Assembly (NCBI RefSeq): GCF_010731715.1
Contig: NZ_AP022587.1
Span: 3,286,001 to 3,350,000, forward strand
From: Mycobacterium stomatepiae
GTDB lineage: Bacteria; Actinomycetota; Actinomycetes; Mycobacteriales; Mycobacteriaceae
DNA length: 64,000 bases
Reading direction: 5' to 3'
Positions within the stretch are counted from its first letter, which is position 1. Each line of letters opens with the position of its first letter. Below, in pieces: positions 9,435 through 21,619 of this stretch. The notes beneath the pieces were generated by a model. That model was not told the DNA's origin, ran no database searches, and worked only from the letters and a program-made list of their open reading frames with translations. A program made the position numbers and the translations under genes.

Positions 9435-10453
9435 GAGTGGACCCCAACCGGAACTAGTTCGGACACAATCTGTTCGGCCGTCCACGGCGCCAGCAGAAAA
9501 CCCGACCGACCGTGCCCGGTTGCGATCAGGGTGCGTTCGTCCAGGCGATGCACAAGGGGCAGGTTATCGGGTGTCATCGGGCGCAGCCCGGCGGCACACT
9601 CGGCCAGCTCGTATTCGCCGAGTGCCGGCAGCACCGCGCAGGCGTCGTCGAGCAGGTCGCGCACACCGGACACCGCCGGGGCGGTGTCGCGACCGTGCTC
9701 GTACTGCGTCGCGCCCACGACCACTCCGTCCGCGCGCGGCACCACGTACACCTGGCGTCCATGCACGCGCGCGCGAATCACCCTGCTCAGCAACGGCATA
9801 CAGCCCTTCCGCCAGCGCAGGCGCAGCACCTCACCCTTCACCGGGCGCACCGGAAGGCCGGGCCACAGCGCCGGTGCGTCGATGCCGTTGGCGATCACCA
9901 CCGCGTCGCCCTCGACCCGCGACAGGTCGTGCGCCGGCGCCGCCCACCCGACGCCGAGACGTTCGCAGTCCGCGGCCAGCGCCTCCACCACGGCCCGGTT
10001 GTCGACGGCGAGTTCGGTCGGCGCCCGAAATCCGTGCCGGACGCCTTGCGCCAGAAGGGGTTCGACGTCGCGGGCGGCCGGCTCCCAGAACACCGGATGT
10101 CCCTGTTCGGCCAGCCAGTCCGCGACGGTGCGCAGGTCTGCGACGTCGGCCCGATCCACGGCCACCACCAGCGACTCGCGCGCCGTGACCACCTCCGCCG
10201 GTAGCCCGTCCAGGTAGCCGCCGTCGCGCCACAGCCGCAGCGACTCCAGGCCCAGCCGCAGCAGGCGTTCCTCGCCCGGCCAGCCCTCGCTGTGTGGGGC
10301 CAGCATGCCGCCGGCGACCCAAGACGCGCCGTGGTCGCCCGTACGGTGCACCCGCACCGACCACCCAGCCTGCGCGGCCCGGCGCGCCACCGACAGCCCG
10401 ATGACGCCGCCGCCGATGACGGCCAGTGTCCCGCTCGGTGCACCTAAAGGCAT
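9431..10453 (-). CDS. thiO: Glycine oxidase ThiO
   Basis: FAD-dependent oxidase of the DAO family that converts glycine to the imine used by ThiG. It has an N-terminal dinucleotide-binding motif (AVIGGGVIGLSVAR), a GASWVAGGMLAP block, and the C-terminal ATGHGRSGFLLAPWTA that contacts FAD. The start is set at the ATG right after GGGAGCGGAG. That GGGAG is the 3' end of the TPP aptamer, so the ribosome site is inside or next to the riboswitch. The longer in-frame start lies within the aptamer and is unlikely. First gene of thiO-thiS-thiG. Confidence 0.93.
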
Positions 10454-10457
10454 CTCC

Positions 10458-10562
10458 GCTCCCTTCGCCGGCATGATCCGGATCAGGTGTGACGGTAAGG
10501 ACAGCTCCGGTTGCTCCGGCTGTGCCCACTCTCAGCCCCGCAGATCGCCCGGGACTCCCGTG
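10458..10562 (-). promoter_or_regulatory. TPP riboswitch (THI element)
   Basis: Reading the minus strand, the leader has the conserved parts of the TPP aptamer: ACGGGAGTCCC, then GGGGCTGAGAG, then ACCTGATCCGGATCATGC, then GCGAAGGGAG. These form the P1 stem, the pyrimidine-sensor and the pyrophosphate-sensor arms. The GGGAG end is also the Shine-Dalgarno of thiO, so thiamin pyrophosphate probably hides the ribosome site. I see no separate terminator hairpin, so control of translation initiation is the more likely mode. Confidence 0.95.
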
Positions 10563-10581
10563 TCTTGGTTGTTCGGGTTCT

Positions 10582-10599
10582 ACGCTAGCGCGCTAGCGT
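10582..10599. repeat. Perfect 18-bp palindrome between thiE and thiO
   Basis: ACGCTAGCGCGCTAGCGT is identical on both strands. It lies 20 bases beyond the riboswitch and 7 bases before thiE. It overlaps the positions expected for the -10 regions of both divergent units (TACGCT at 10581-10586 for thiE). A regulator site is possible; a chance self-complementary GC-rich word is the alternative. Confidence 0.6.
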
Positions 10600-10605
10600 C
10601 GCGGT

Positions 10606-11289
10606 GTGCACGATCGTGTTGCCCGTATTGCCGCTGCCCAGCTCTATTTGTGTACTGACGCACGTCGCGAGCGCGGCGATCTGGCCGAATTCGCCGACGC
10701 CGCCCTGGCCGGCGGGGTCGACATCATCCAGCTGCGCGATAAGGGATCGGTCGGTGAACAGCGGTTCGGCCCGCTGGAGGCGCGCGAGGAGCTGGCCGCC
10801 TGCGAGATCCTCGCGGACGCGGCGCGCCGGCACGGCGCGCTGTTCGCCGTCAACGACCGGGCCGACATCGCCCGCGCGGCCGGGGCCGACGTGCTGCACC
10901 TGGGCCAGGGCGACCTGCCACCGGCGCTGGCCCGCGAATTCGTCGGGCCGGAACCGCTGATCGGCCTGTCCACCCACGACGCCGGCCAGGTCGCCGACGC
11001 CGCCGAGTCCTTGGAAACAGGGGAAGTCGACTACTTCTGCGTCGGCCCGTGCTGGCCCACCCCCACCAAGCCCGACCGCGCCGCCCCCGGCCTGGGACTG
11101 GTCCGCACCGCCACCGCGCTGGGCACCGGCAAGCCGTGGTTCGCGATCGGCGGCATCGACGCGCGGCGGCTGCCCGAGGTGCTCGAAGCCGGGGCCCGGC
11201 GGATCGTGGTGGTGCGTGCGATCACCGCGGCCGACGACCCCGAGGCCGCTGCCCAGCGGCTCAGATCAGCGCTTCAAGCAGCGAGCTGA
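10606..11289 (+). CDS. thiE: Thiamine phosphate synthase ThiE
   Basis: Joins the HMP pyrophosphate and thiazole phosphate moieties to thiamin phosphate in the cytosol. Family motifs are present: [37 protein letters not shown] and FAIGGID. It begins with GTG seven bases after the palindrome, with no clear Shine-Dalgarno, so the transcript may be nearly leaderless. It is transcribed away from the thiO operon and does not carry the riboswitch itself. Its last 29 bases overlap the end of the convergent mutT3 gene. Confidence 0.95.
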   Translation: MHDRVARIAAAQLYLCTDARRERGDLAEFADAALAGGVDIIQLRDKGSVGEQRFGPLEAREELAACEILADAARRHGALFAVNDRADIARAAGADVLHLGQGDLPPALAREFVGPEPLIGLSTHDAGQVADAAESLETGEVDYFCVGPCWPTPTKPDRAAPGLGLVRTATALGTGKPWFAIGGIDARRLPEVLEAGARRIVVVRAITAADDPEAAAQRLRSALQAAS

Positions 11290-11893
11290 TCCGGGGGCTC
11301 AGTTGCGACGGCGCCTGATCGGCATCACCCGGCATACACCAGACGAAGACTCCGGTGTCGATCTCCAGCGTCCGCGGCAGGTGCTGGCGCCGTTGGTCGC
11401 CATTCCCCAGCGGAACCAGCGCCTTCGCGGTGCGCAGTCGCTCCCAGCTGGCAGCGAAACCGGGATGCAGCGGCAGGTCGGCCACCTCGTTCTCGGGGAC
11501 CCAGCGCATTTCGGCGCTTTCCCGGTTGGGCACCGTGTGCAGCAACTCGCCGGCGTCGGCGACGACGGTGGTGTAGGTCCAGTGCGTACCGGCGATGCCG
11601 GCCACCTCGGCCGTGACCAGCGTCGCCCGCACCGCCAGCCGCTCTGCGAGCAGACCGGCCTCCTCGTGAGCTTCGCGAACCGCCGTCTCTTCCGGGGTTT
11701 CGTGGCTGTCCCGGGCGCCGCCCGGCAACCCCCAGGTCCCGCCCTGATGGCTCCACACCGCTCGATGCTGCAGCAACACCGCGGGGGTTCCGTCAGGCTG
11801 GGGCGCCCGCAGCAGCAGACCCGCCGCGCCGAATCGACCCCAGTAGTGGGCGCCGCTGTCGGATATCACCCATCCGTCACCGTCGCCATGCAC
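11261..11893 (-). CDS. mutT3: Nudix hydrolase (MutT3-like)
   Basis: Nudix family pyrophosphatase of 210 residues. The Nudix box is intact: [22 protein letters not shown] fits G-x5-E-x7-REU-x-EE-x-G, preceded by GTWGLPGG. The N-terminal part reads [12 protein letters not shown], as in MutT3-type proteins of mycobacteria encoded next to thiE. The likely role is hydrolysis of a nucleoside diphosphate derivative, possibly an oxidised nucleotide. The C-terminus overlaps the thiE 3' end on the other strand by 29 bases, so the two transcripts are antisense at their ends. Confidence 0.88.
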   Translation of the reverse strand: MHGDGDGWVISDSGAHYWGRFGAAGLLLRAPQPDGTPAVLLQHRAVWSHQGGTWGLPGGARDSHETPEETAVREAHEEAGLLAERLAVRATLVTAEVAGIAGTHWTYTTVVADAGELLHTVPNRESAEMRWVPENEVADLPLHPGFAASWERLRTAKALVPLGNGDQRRQHLPRTLEIDTGVFVWCMPGDADQAPSQLSPRISSLLEALI

Positions 11894-12027
11894 GCGTTCA
11901 GGATATGCAGGCGATCAACGAAATTGGGTCCGCCTCCCCCCCCATCCGCCCTGACATCCTCTTAGAATTCGCTTATACAGGTACGAGCGGCACATTCCGG
12001 AGACCGAAAGTCGAGGTCTGAAAACAC

Positions 12028-13346
12028 GTGACGGTTGAGCTGGCGCACCCGTCGACCGAACCGCTGGGGTCGCGGTCGACGGGCGAACCGGCCCACCCCC
12101 GGTGGTGGTTCATCTCAACCACCCCGGGCCGCATCCTCACGATCGGCATCGTCCTGGCGGCGCTCGGCGTCTCCAGCGCCTTCGCCACTTCGACGACGAT
12201 CAACCACCGCCAGCAGGTGCTGTCCACGGTGCTCAACCACACCGAGCCGCTGTCGTTCGCGGCCGGGCGGCTCTACACCACGTTGTCGGTGGCCGACGCC
12301 GCGGCGGCCACCGCGTTCATCGCCCAGGCCGAACCGTGGCCGGTGCGGATGCGTTACGAGCAGGCCATCACAGACGCGGCGGTCGCCGTGGCCCGGGCCT
12401 CGAGCGGTCTGACCGACGAACCGCTGGTGCAGCTGCTCGGCAAGATCAACGCCGAGCTGGCCGTCTACACCGGCCTGATCGAAATAGCGCGGACCAACAA
12501 CCGGGAGGGCAACCCGGTCGGTTCGTCGTACCTGTCGGAAGCCTCGGGCCTGATGCAGTCGACGATCCTGCCCGACGCGGCACAGCTCTATCAGGCGACG
12601 TCGGAGCGGGTGGACGCGGAAACCACCGCGTCCACGCACTTTCCGGCTCCGGTGGTCCTCGTCATCGCCACCACCGTGGTGTTCGGCGTGTTCTCGCACC
12701 GCTGGCTGGCGCGGCGGACTCGGCGCCGGATCAACCCGGGGCTCGTCGTGGGCGCTCTCGGTATTCTCGTGATGGTGGTCTGGGTCGGAACCGCGCTAAC
12801 AATTTCGACAACCGCCAGCCGTAGCGCCAAGGACACGGCGGCCGAGTCGCTCAAGACCGTGACCAGCGTGGCGATCACCGCGCAGCAGGCCCGGGCCGAC
12901 GAGACACTGTCGTTGATCCGGCGCGGAGACGAGCAGGTCCGCAAACAGTCGTTCTATCAACGCATCGACTTCATGCATCAGCAGATCGACCAGTACATGG
13001 CCCGCAGCGATGCCGTCGACAAACCCGACCTGCAGGGCGCCAACCAGCTGTTGGTCCGCTGGCGGCAGGCCAACGACCGCATCAACTCCTATATCTCGGT
13101 CGGCAACTATCGGTCCGCCACCCAGATCGCGCTGGGCAGTGCCGAGGACGACTCGACCCCCGCGTTCGACAAGCTCGAAGATCAGTTGGGCAAGGCGATG
13201 ACACAGTGCCGGGCGCACCTGCGCAACGACGTGATCAACGCGCGCAGCGGGCTGTCCGGCGCCCAAGTCGGCGGCGTGGTGCTCAGTCTGGGCGCCGCCA
13301 TCGCGGTCGCCCTGGGCCTGTGGCCGCGGCTCAAAGAGTATCGATA

Positions 13347-13347
<1 letters not shown>
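12028..13347 (+). CDS. glnX: Membrane sensor protein GlnX
   Basis: Membrane protein of 439 residues. Segments near residues 35-55 and 205-225 bracket an external helical domain. Segments near 240-262 and 415-432 bracket a second external domain rich in Gln and Asp. This two-repeat layout matches the mycobacterial partner of GlnH and PknG, reported to pass the signal of extracellular aspartate or glutamate to the kinase. The start is GTG. It is the first gene of glnX-glnH-pknG, with stop and start codons overlapping at each junction (TAATG, then TGATG), which argues for equal expression. Confidence 0.88.
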
Positions 13348-16582
<3,235 letters not shown>

Positions 16583-16606
16583 CGCCCCACTCTTCGGGCC
16601 CCTGTC

Positions 16607-16636
16607 GTCGAGTGCGCGCCCAGGGCGGGATTTCGG
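16607..16636. repeat. Left half of an intergenic palindromic repeat split by IS30
   Basis: The sequence starts with the arm GTCGAGTGCGCG and ends with CGGGATTTCGG. Its mirror half is on the far side of the IS element at 17951-18000. Joining the two halves restores a long imperfect palindrome of the same type seen at 18894-18975. Confidence 0.7.
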
Positions 16637-17950
16637 TGGTGGATTCAAGGTTTGGTTGCAACAGTTGTGTCTGTCGGGGTGGACAGTAGCTTGTTGAGGC
16701 GGTTGGTGGGGTTGTCCCAGTTGAAGCGTTTTCGGGGTCGTCCGTTGAGTTCGTCGGCGACGTAGGCGAGGTGTTCGGCGTCGTGCACCGAAAGGTCGGT
16801 GCCCTTTGGAAAGTATTGCCGTAGTAGGCCGTTGGTGTTCTCATTGCTACCGCGCTGCCAGGGTGAGTGGGGATCGCAGAAGTAAACCTCGATGCCGGTG
16901 TCGATGCTGATGCGGGCGTGGTGGGCCATTTCGTGGCCTTGGTCCCAGGTCACGGTGCGGCGCAAGGTGGCGGGCAGGTCTTTGACCGCGGCGATCATGG
17001 CCTCGGCGACGGCCTCGGCGCTACGGGTATGGGGTAGGTGCAGCAGTCGGACATATCCGGTGGAACGTTCAACCAGCGTGCCGATTTGAGAGGCCTGGTC
17101 CTTGCCGATGATCAGGTCTCCTTCCCAATGGCCTGGCACGGCGCGGTCGTTAGCTTCGGCGGGCCGCTCACTGATGTTGACCATGCCTTGGATACGGCCG
17201 CGGCCGTCACCGGCGCGGGCCCGTCGGCGCGGTTTACGCAACGCGCGCCCGGTGCGCAGGCATGTCCTCAGTTCCCGGCGCAGTTCTCCGCGCCCTTGCA
17301 CGTAAAGCGCCTGGTAGATGGTTTCGTGGGACACCTGCATCTCCGGGCGGTCAGGATAGGTCGCGGTCAATACCCCGGCGATCTGTTCGGGGCTGTACTT
17401 GTTGACCAACAACGCTTGCACCTCGGCCCGCAATTGCTCACAGCGGCCCAACTTGCCGGTCTTGGGTCGACGCGCCCGTTGCTCGCTGCGCCGCTGAGCG
17501 ATGCGCGCCGAGTAGCCCGACTTCGCGTCCCAACCGGCCCGGCGGGCCCGAACCGATACCGGGCGCGATAACGGCCCACATGCCCTCGCATGACACCGTT
17601 GTGGGCAATCTCGCGCATGATCGTCGACGGCGCCCGGCCCAACCGGCGCGCCATCGAACGGATCGACTCACCGTGCGCGGTGCCGATCATGATCTGTTCA
17701 CGCTCATCCGCCGACAGCCGCGGCCGTCGCTGTCCTTGAGGCTTTGACCATCGTGGATTCACACCACCAAACCTGCGAAACCACTTGCTACCGCACGTCG
17801 CCGACACGCCGACCGCCACCCCGGCATCCTCCGAGGACCATCCCGCAGCGATCAAATCCCAATACCGCCGCTGCACCACCAACAACTGAGGCTGACCCGT
17901 CATCAACACCCCTAACTACGAAGTGTTGCAACCACCCCTTGAACTCAAGG
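16637..17950 (-). mobile_element. IS30-family insertion sequence
   Basis: Element of about 1.3 kb with one transposase region on the minus strand. The ends are imperfect inverted repeats sharing TTCAAGG and TGGTTGCAACA in both orientations, spaced as in IS30 ends. The exact borders are uncertain by two bases. If the right end is 17948, GG is duplicated on both sides as a 2-bp target repeat, which suits the family. The element sits in the dead centre of a palindromic intergenic repeat. The transposase is frameshifted, so the copy may be inactive. Confidence 0.85.
16645..17909 (-). pseudogene. IS30-family transposase, frameshifted
   Basis: The N-terminal part (17909 to about 17549) has two helix-turn-helix regions, including LSADEREQIMIGTAHG and SMARRLGRAPSTIMREI, then GRYRARYRFG. 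The catalytic part continues in another frame as ARRAGWDAKSGYSARI and carries the DDE triad (GHWEGDLIIG, VTWDQGHEM, SNENTNG). Adding one C on the plus strand at 17547-17549 would restore one frame of about 420 codons, so a single-base deletion in a short run is the simplest reading. Programmed frameshifting is possible but not usual in this family. The downstream frame has its own possible start at 17451. Confidence 0.8.
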
Positions 17951-18851
17951 CCGAAATCCCGGCGTGGACGCGCACTGAAAACCGCGAACGCACACTCGAC
18001 GTCGCGATCGCGGCACGGACCCGGCGCACCACAGCAGCGGGCCGGTCCTCCGCCACAACCCGGACGACGATCCAGCCCATTTCGGCCAGCATCTCGAGCC
18101 GCCGAATGTCTTTGATGTATTGCCGCCGATCGGTTCGATGGTGGTCGCCGTCATACTCCACCGCGACCATGCAGTCCTCCCAGCCCAGGTCGAGGTAGGC
18201 GACCGGTATCCCGTCCACGCCAAGCACCGGTATCTGCGTCTGCGGCCGCGGCAGACCCGCATCGATCAGCAGCAGCCGCAGGTAGCTCTCCCGCGGCGAT
18301 TGCGCGCCCGCGTCGACCAGTTTCAGCGCGGCCTCCAGCCGCCGCAGCCCCGGCGTCCGCGGGTGGCACGCGGCAACCCGAAGCACGTCGTCGACCTTGA
18401 AACCTGTTGCGCGCGCGAGCGTATCGAGGCGGGCAACAGCGGAATGGACAGCGCCACGACGGCCGATGTCAAACGCGGTGCGCTCGGGCGTGGTGACCGC
18501 CCGGCCGTCGACGACCTGTGTCTCGCCGTCGACCAGTCCGTCGCGCCGGGTCAGCACGCCGTCGGGCACGCGCGTGTTGGCGTGGATCAGCTCGACCGGG
18601 ACATTGTCGGGAATCCATTGGGCGCCGTGTACCGCCGCGGCCGCCGCGCCCGCGATCACCCCACGGCGATTGGACCAGAGCCAAGCCGCGACTATGCGTT
18701 GCTGCAGCGATGCCTCGACGTGGTTCGCCAGATAGACGTTGGGAAAGACCGCACGGTAATGCGATCGCAGCTGATGCCTGTTGAGCGCGCCTAGCGCCAA
18801 CGCCTCGCTGCCGATGAATGGTTGACTCGCTTCCCACATGAGGCGAACCAT
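17916..18851 (-). CDS. DUF559 / AbiEi-like domain protein with IS-derived 3' end
   Basis: The N-terminal part resembles the AbiEi-type winged-helix and antitoxin-like domain (ALGALNRHQLRSHYRAVFPNVYL). The C-terminal part is a DUF559 endonuclease-like fold with VAVEYDGDHHRTDRRQYIKDIRRLEMLAEMG shortened here to its core VAVEYDGDHH. Such proteins are common and solitary in mycobacteria, and their function is unproven. The reading frame runs through the palindromic repeat and takes its stop TAG from inside the IS30 right end, so the last roughly 25 residues are repeat- and IS-encoded. An ATG 12 bases downstream is an equally good start. Confidence 0.72.
   Translation of the reverse strand: MVRLMWEASQPFIGSEALALGALNRHQLRSHYRAVFPNVYLANHVEASLQQRIVAAWLWSNRRGVIAGAAAAAVHGAQWIPDNVPVELIHANTRVPDGVLTRRDGLVDGETQVVDGRAVTTPERTAFDIGRRGAVHSAVARLDTLARATGFKVDDVLRVAACHPRTPGLRRLEAALKLVDAGAQSPRESYLRLLLIDAGLPRPQTQIPVLGVDGIPVAYLDLGWEDCMVAVEYDGDHHRTDRRQYIKDIRRLEMLAEMGWIVVRVVAEDRPAAVVRRVRAAIATSSVRSRFSVRVHAGISALSSRGGCNTS
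17951..18000. repeat. Right half of the split palindromic repeat
   Basis: Starts with CCGAAATCCCG, the mirror of the left flank, then CGCGCACT (17969-17976) and the arm CGCACACTCGAC (17989-18000). It overlaps the 3' end of the DUF559 gene. Confidence 0.7.
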
Positions 18852-18893
18852 TGCACGTCCGCGTCCCGGGCGATTTCGCCTATACACAGGGCC

Positions 18894-18975
18894 GTCGAGT
18901 GCGCGTCCTCGGCGGAACATCGGCGGAATTCTCGCCGTGAGCGCGCACTCAAAACCGTCAGCACACACTCGATTC
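18894..18975. repeat. Intergenic palindromic repeat, intact copy
   Basis: GTCGAGTGCGCG at 18894-18905 is answered by GCGCGCACT near 18941-18949 and by GCACACACTCGA at 18962-18973. The layout is the same as the copy split by IS30. It lies between the divergent DUF559 and DUF1800 genes. Nothing here codes. Confidence 0.65.
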
Positions 18976-19032
18976 CGAGAATTCGGGGGGCTTGTCACAG
19001 CTGATTCATAGCTCCATGTGCACACTCAAAGC

Positions 19033-20346
19033 ATGGGCCAGCCCGCGCAGTGGATGACGGTGGCTCGCGTGCTGCGACGGGCCGGGTTCGGGGTGACCGG
19101 GCCAGAGGTCGACGCGGCCCTCGGCCGGGACTGGCCCGGCTACGTCGACGCCATGCTGGCCGGCGACCCCGCCACCGATCCCGGTGCCATCGCCACCCCG
19201 GTGCCGCGGCTGGAGCCGCTGCACGCGCCGGGCAAGGGTGCGACACCGGCGGCCCGTCAAGCGTTCAACCATCAAGTCTCCGAACAAGAAGGCGTTCTGT
19301 CGAGCTGGTGGCTGCGGCGCATGGTCACCGTCGGGCAGCCGGTGCACGAGAAGCTGACCCTCCTGTGGCACAACCACTTTGCGACCTCCGCGCAGAAGGT
19401 CCGGTCCGCCACGCACATGGCCGCACAAAACGAGAAGCTGCGCACCCTGTCGCTGAGTGATTTCCGCACGCTGGCCTATGCGATGCTGACCGACGCCGCG
19501 ATGCTGCGCTGGCTCGACGGCCAGGCCAACACCGCCAAGGCGCCCAACGAGAATCTCGCCCGCGAATTCATGGAGCTGTTCGCGCTGGGCCATGGCAACG
19601 GCTACACCGAGGACGATGTCCGCGCCGGCGCCAGGGCATTGACGGGCTGGATGATCGGCCCCGACGGCCAAACCTCGCTGACCCCCAAACGGCATGATTC
19701 CGCCGACAAGACGCTGTTCGGGCTCACCCGCAACTTCGACGCCGCCGGATTCTGCGATACCGTGCTGGCACAACCGAAGTCGGCGGAATACATCGCCGGA
19801 CGACTGTGGCAACAGTTGGCGTCCGACGAACCGGCCTCGCCTCAGCTGCTCGACCGGCTGGTCTCCGCCTACGGCCCCGAGCGCAATCTACGCGCACTGA
19901 CAAGGGCGATCCTGACCGACGACGAGTTCACCGCCAACCGCGCCACGGTCGTCAACACCCCGATCGAATGGCTGGTCGGGGTGATGCGGGCACTGCGGGT
20001 CCCCGTCGAGAAGCCGGAGGTGCTGAAGATCGCCGACGCGACGTTGAAAGCCCTTGGGCAACGGCCGTTTTACCCGCCGAGCGTCGGCGGCTGGCCGCAC
20101 GGCCAGGTATGGCTGTCGACCGCAAGCGCCGAGGCACGGCTACGCGCCGCCAGCCGGCTCGCACATCTCGGCGACTTGTCGGGGATCGAGAGTGTGGCCC
20201 CCGCCGACCGCATCGACGCGGTCGGTTATTGCCTCGGCATCGGCTCCTGGTCGGATCGATCGGCCGACGCGCTCGAGCCCCTGGTCCGCAAGCCGCCCCA
20301 GTTGGCCGTGGCCGCGGTGAACACGCCCGAATACTTGACGTCGTAA
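19033..20346 (+). CDS. DUF1800 domain protein
   Basis: Protein of about 437 residues of the DUF1800 family. It has an N-terminal helical part (VARVLRRAGFG), the family core HNHFATSAQKV, DAAMLRWLDGQANTAKAPNENLAREFMELFALG and GWMIG near the middle, and a helical C-terminus ending NTPEYL. The middle stretch is quoted only as its marks WLDG and NENLAREFMEL. It is always paired with DUF1501, as here (10 bases apart), and the pair is thought to act together on an exported substrate, though the function is unknown. A GTG start 15 bases upstream is also possible. Confidence 0.85.
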   Translation: MGQPAQWMTVARVLRRAGFGVTGPEVDAALGRDWPGYVDAMLAGDPATDPGAIATPVPRLEPLHAPGKGATPAARQAFNHQVSEQEGVLSSWWLRRMVTVGQPVHEKLTLLWHNHFATSAQKVRSATHMAAQNEKLRTLSLSDFRTLAYAMLTDAAMLRWLDGQANTAKAPNENLAREFMELFALGHGNGYTEDDVRAGARALTGWMIGPDGQTSLTPKRHDSADKTLFGLTRNFDAAGFCDTVLAQPKSAEYIAGRLWQQLASDEPASPQLLDRLVSAYGPERNLRALTRAILTDDEFTANRATVVNTPIEWLVGVMRALRVPVEKPEVLKIADATLKALGQRPFYPPSVGGWPHGQVWLSTASAEARLRAASRLAHLGDLSGIESVAPADRIDAVGYCLGIGSWSDRSADALEPLVRKPPQLAVAAVNTPEYLTS

Positions 20347-20356
20347 CGAGATTGCC

Positions 20357-21550
20357 ATGCCCGAGCTCAATCGCCGCAAATTCCTGATCGCCAGCGCCGG
20401 CGTGGGCGCGGCCGGCCTGCTCTCCGGGGCGGTCGCGGTCAGCTGGCCCGACCTGATGCGCGCGGCCGAGGATCGACCGCTGGCCGACGGTGCCGGCGTG
20501 CTGGTGATCGTCACGCTCTACGGCGGCAACGACGGCATCAACACGCTAATCCCCTACGCCGACAACGCTTACCATGACTCACGTCCTGAGCTCGCCTACG
20601 CGCCGGGCGACGTGTTACACCTCGATTCTCAGCTTGGGCTTAATCCCGCGATGAAGGGGATGGCCCAGTTGTGGAACCAACGCCAGCTCGCAATCGTGCG
20701 CGGTGTCAGCTATCCGCAGCCCGATCATAGCCACTTCCGGTCAATGGACATCTGGCAGACGGCGTCGCCCGCCGAGCCAGTCTCGACCGGGTGGATCGGC
20801 CGCTGGCTGGACGTCACCGGCTACGACCCATTGCGCGCGGTAAACGTCGGACCGGTGCTCCCGCCGCTCGCGGTCGGCGAAACGTACACGGCAGCAGCGC
20901 TTTCGACCACGCGGGTGCCGGAGCGACAGGCGGAGCGGTTCGACGCCATCATGAGCGCGCTGGGCGACGACGACCCCGCCGACACCCCGGCGATGGCGGC
21001 CGTACGCAAGGCCTACCGCGCCAGCCGCGCCACCGGCAAAGCCTTCGCGGCGATCAAACCTCCCGCCAAGGAAAACAATTCGCTGGCCACGCAACTGAGT
21101 ATGGTTGCCGCCGCGGTACGCGCCGGCGTTCCGACCCGGGTCTACACCGTTCAGCTGGGCGGCTTCGACACCCACGCCAACGAGCGTGACACGCAACAGC
21201 GGCTGCTGCGGGCACTCGACGATGCCGTGACACCGTTCCTGCGGGACATGGCCGCAGATCGCCACGGGCGCAACGTCGTGCTCATGGCCTATTCGGAGTT
21301 CGGTCGCCGGGTGGCGGCCAACGCGTCACAGGGGACCGATCACGGCACCGCGGGCCCGGTCTTCGTCGCGGGCGTACCCGTCAAGGGAGACTTCTACGGC
21401 GACGAGCCCAGCCTCGCCAATCTCGACCACGGAGATCTCAAGTTCACCACCGACTTTCGCGACGTGTACCACGAGCTGCTCGCGCAAACCGTCGGGACGG
21501 ACCCGACGCCATCGGTGGGATCTGGCCGCACCAGCCTCGGCTTCCTCTGA
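20357..21550 (+). CDS. DUF1501 domain protein with Tat signal
   Basis: Secreted or periplasmic protein of 397 residues. The N-terminus NRRKFLIASAGVGAAGLL is a twin-arginine type signal (RRKFL). The body has the alkaline-phosphatase-like core of DUF1501: LYGGNDGINTLIPY, PDHSHFRSMDIW, GFDTHANE, YSEFGRRVAANAS and TDHGTAGP. These His and Asp clusters suggest a metal site. It follows the DUF1800 gene by 10 bases and should be co-transcribed. The end faces ackA across a short hairpin. Confidence 0.87.
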   Translation: MPELNRRKFLIASAGVGAAGLLSGAVAVSWPDLMRAAEDRPLADGAGVLVIVTLYGGNDGINTLIPYADNAYHDSRPELAYAPGDVLHLDSQLGLNPAMKGMAQLWNQRQLAIVRGVSYPQPDHSHFRSMDIWQTASPAEPVSTGWIGRWLDVTGYDPLRAVNVGPVLPPLAVGETYTAAALSTTRVPERQAERFDAIMSALGDDDPADTPAMAAVRKAYRASRATGKAFAAIKPPAKENNSLATQLSMVAAAVRAGVPTRVYTVQLGGFDTHANERDTQQRLLRALDDAVTPFLRDMAADRHGRNVVLMAYSEFGRRVAANASQGTDHGTAGPVFVAGVPVKGDFYGDEPSLANLDHGDLKFTTDFRDVYHELLAQTVGTDPTPSVGSGRTSLGFL

Positions 21551-21564
21551 CGCCCCGTCGCCTC

Positions 21565-21596
21565 CCGGGCTGAAATTCGGCGGAGACCCAGCCCGG
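21565..21596. terminator. Hairpin between convergent DUF1501 and ackA
   Basis: CCGGGCTG and CAGCCCGG form an 8-bp stem around a 16-base loop, between two converging genes. A half element TACACACTCGAC follows at 21599-21610, matching one arm of the dispersed intergenic repeat. No U-run is seen, as is usual in mycobacteria. Confidence 0.45.
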
Positions 21597-21619
21597 AGTA
21601 CACACTCGACGGCAAGGGG

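Noticed and set aside
17438..17671. Third reading frame open across the IS30 frameshift region
   Set aside because: Neither the HTH nor the DDE part of the transposase is in this frame.
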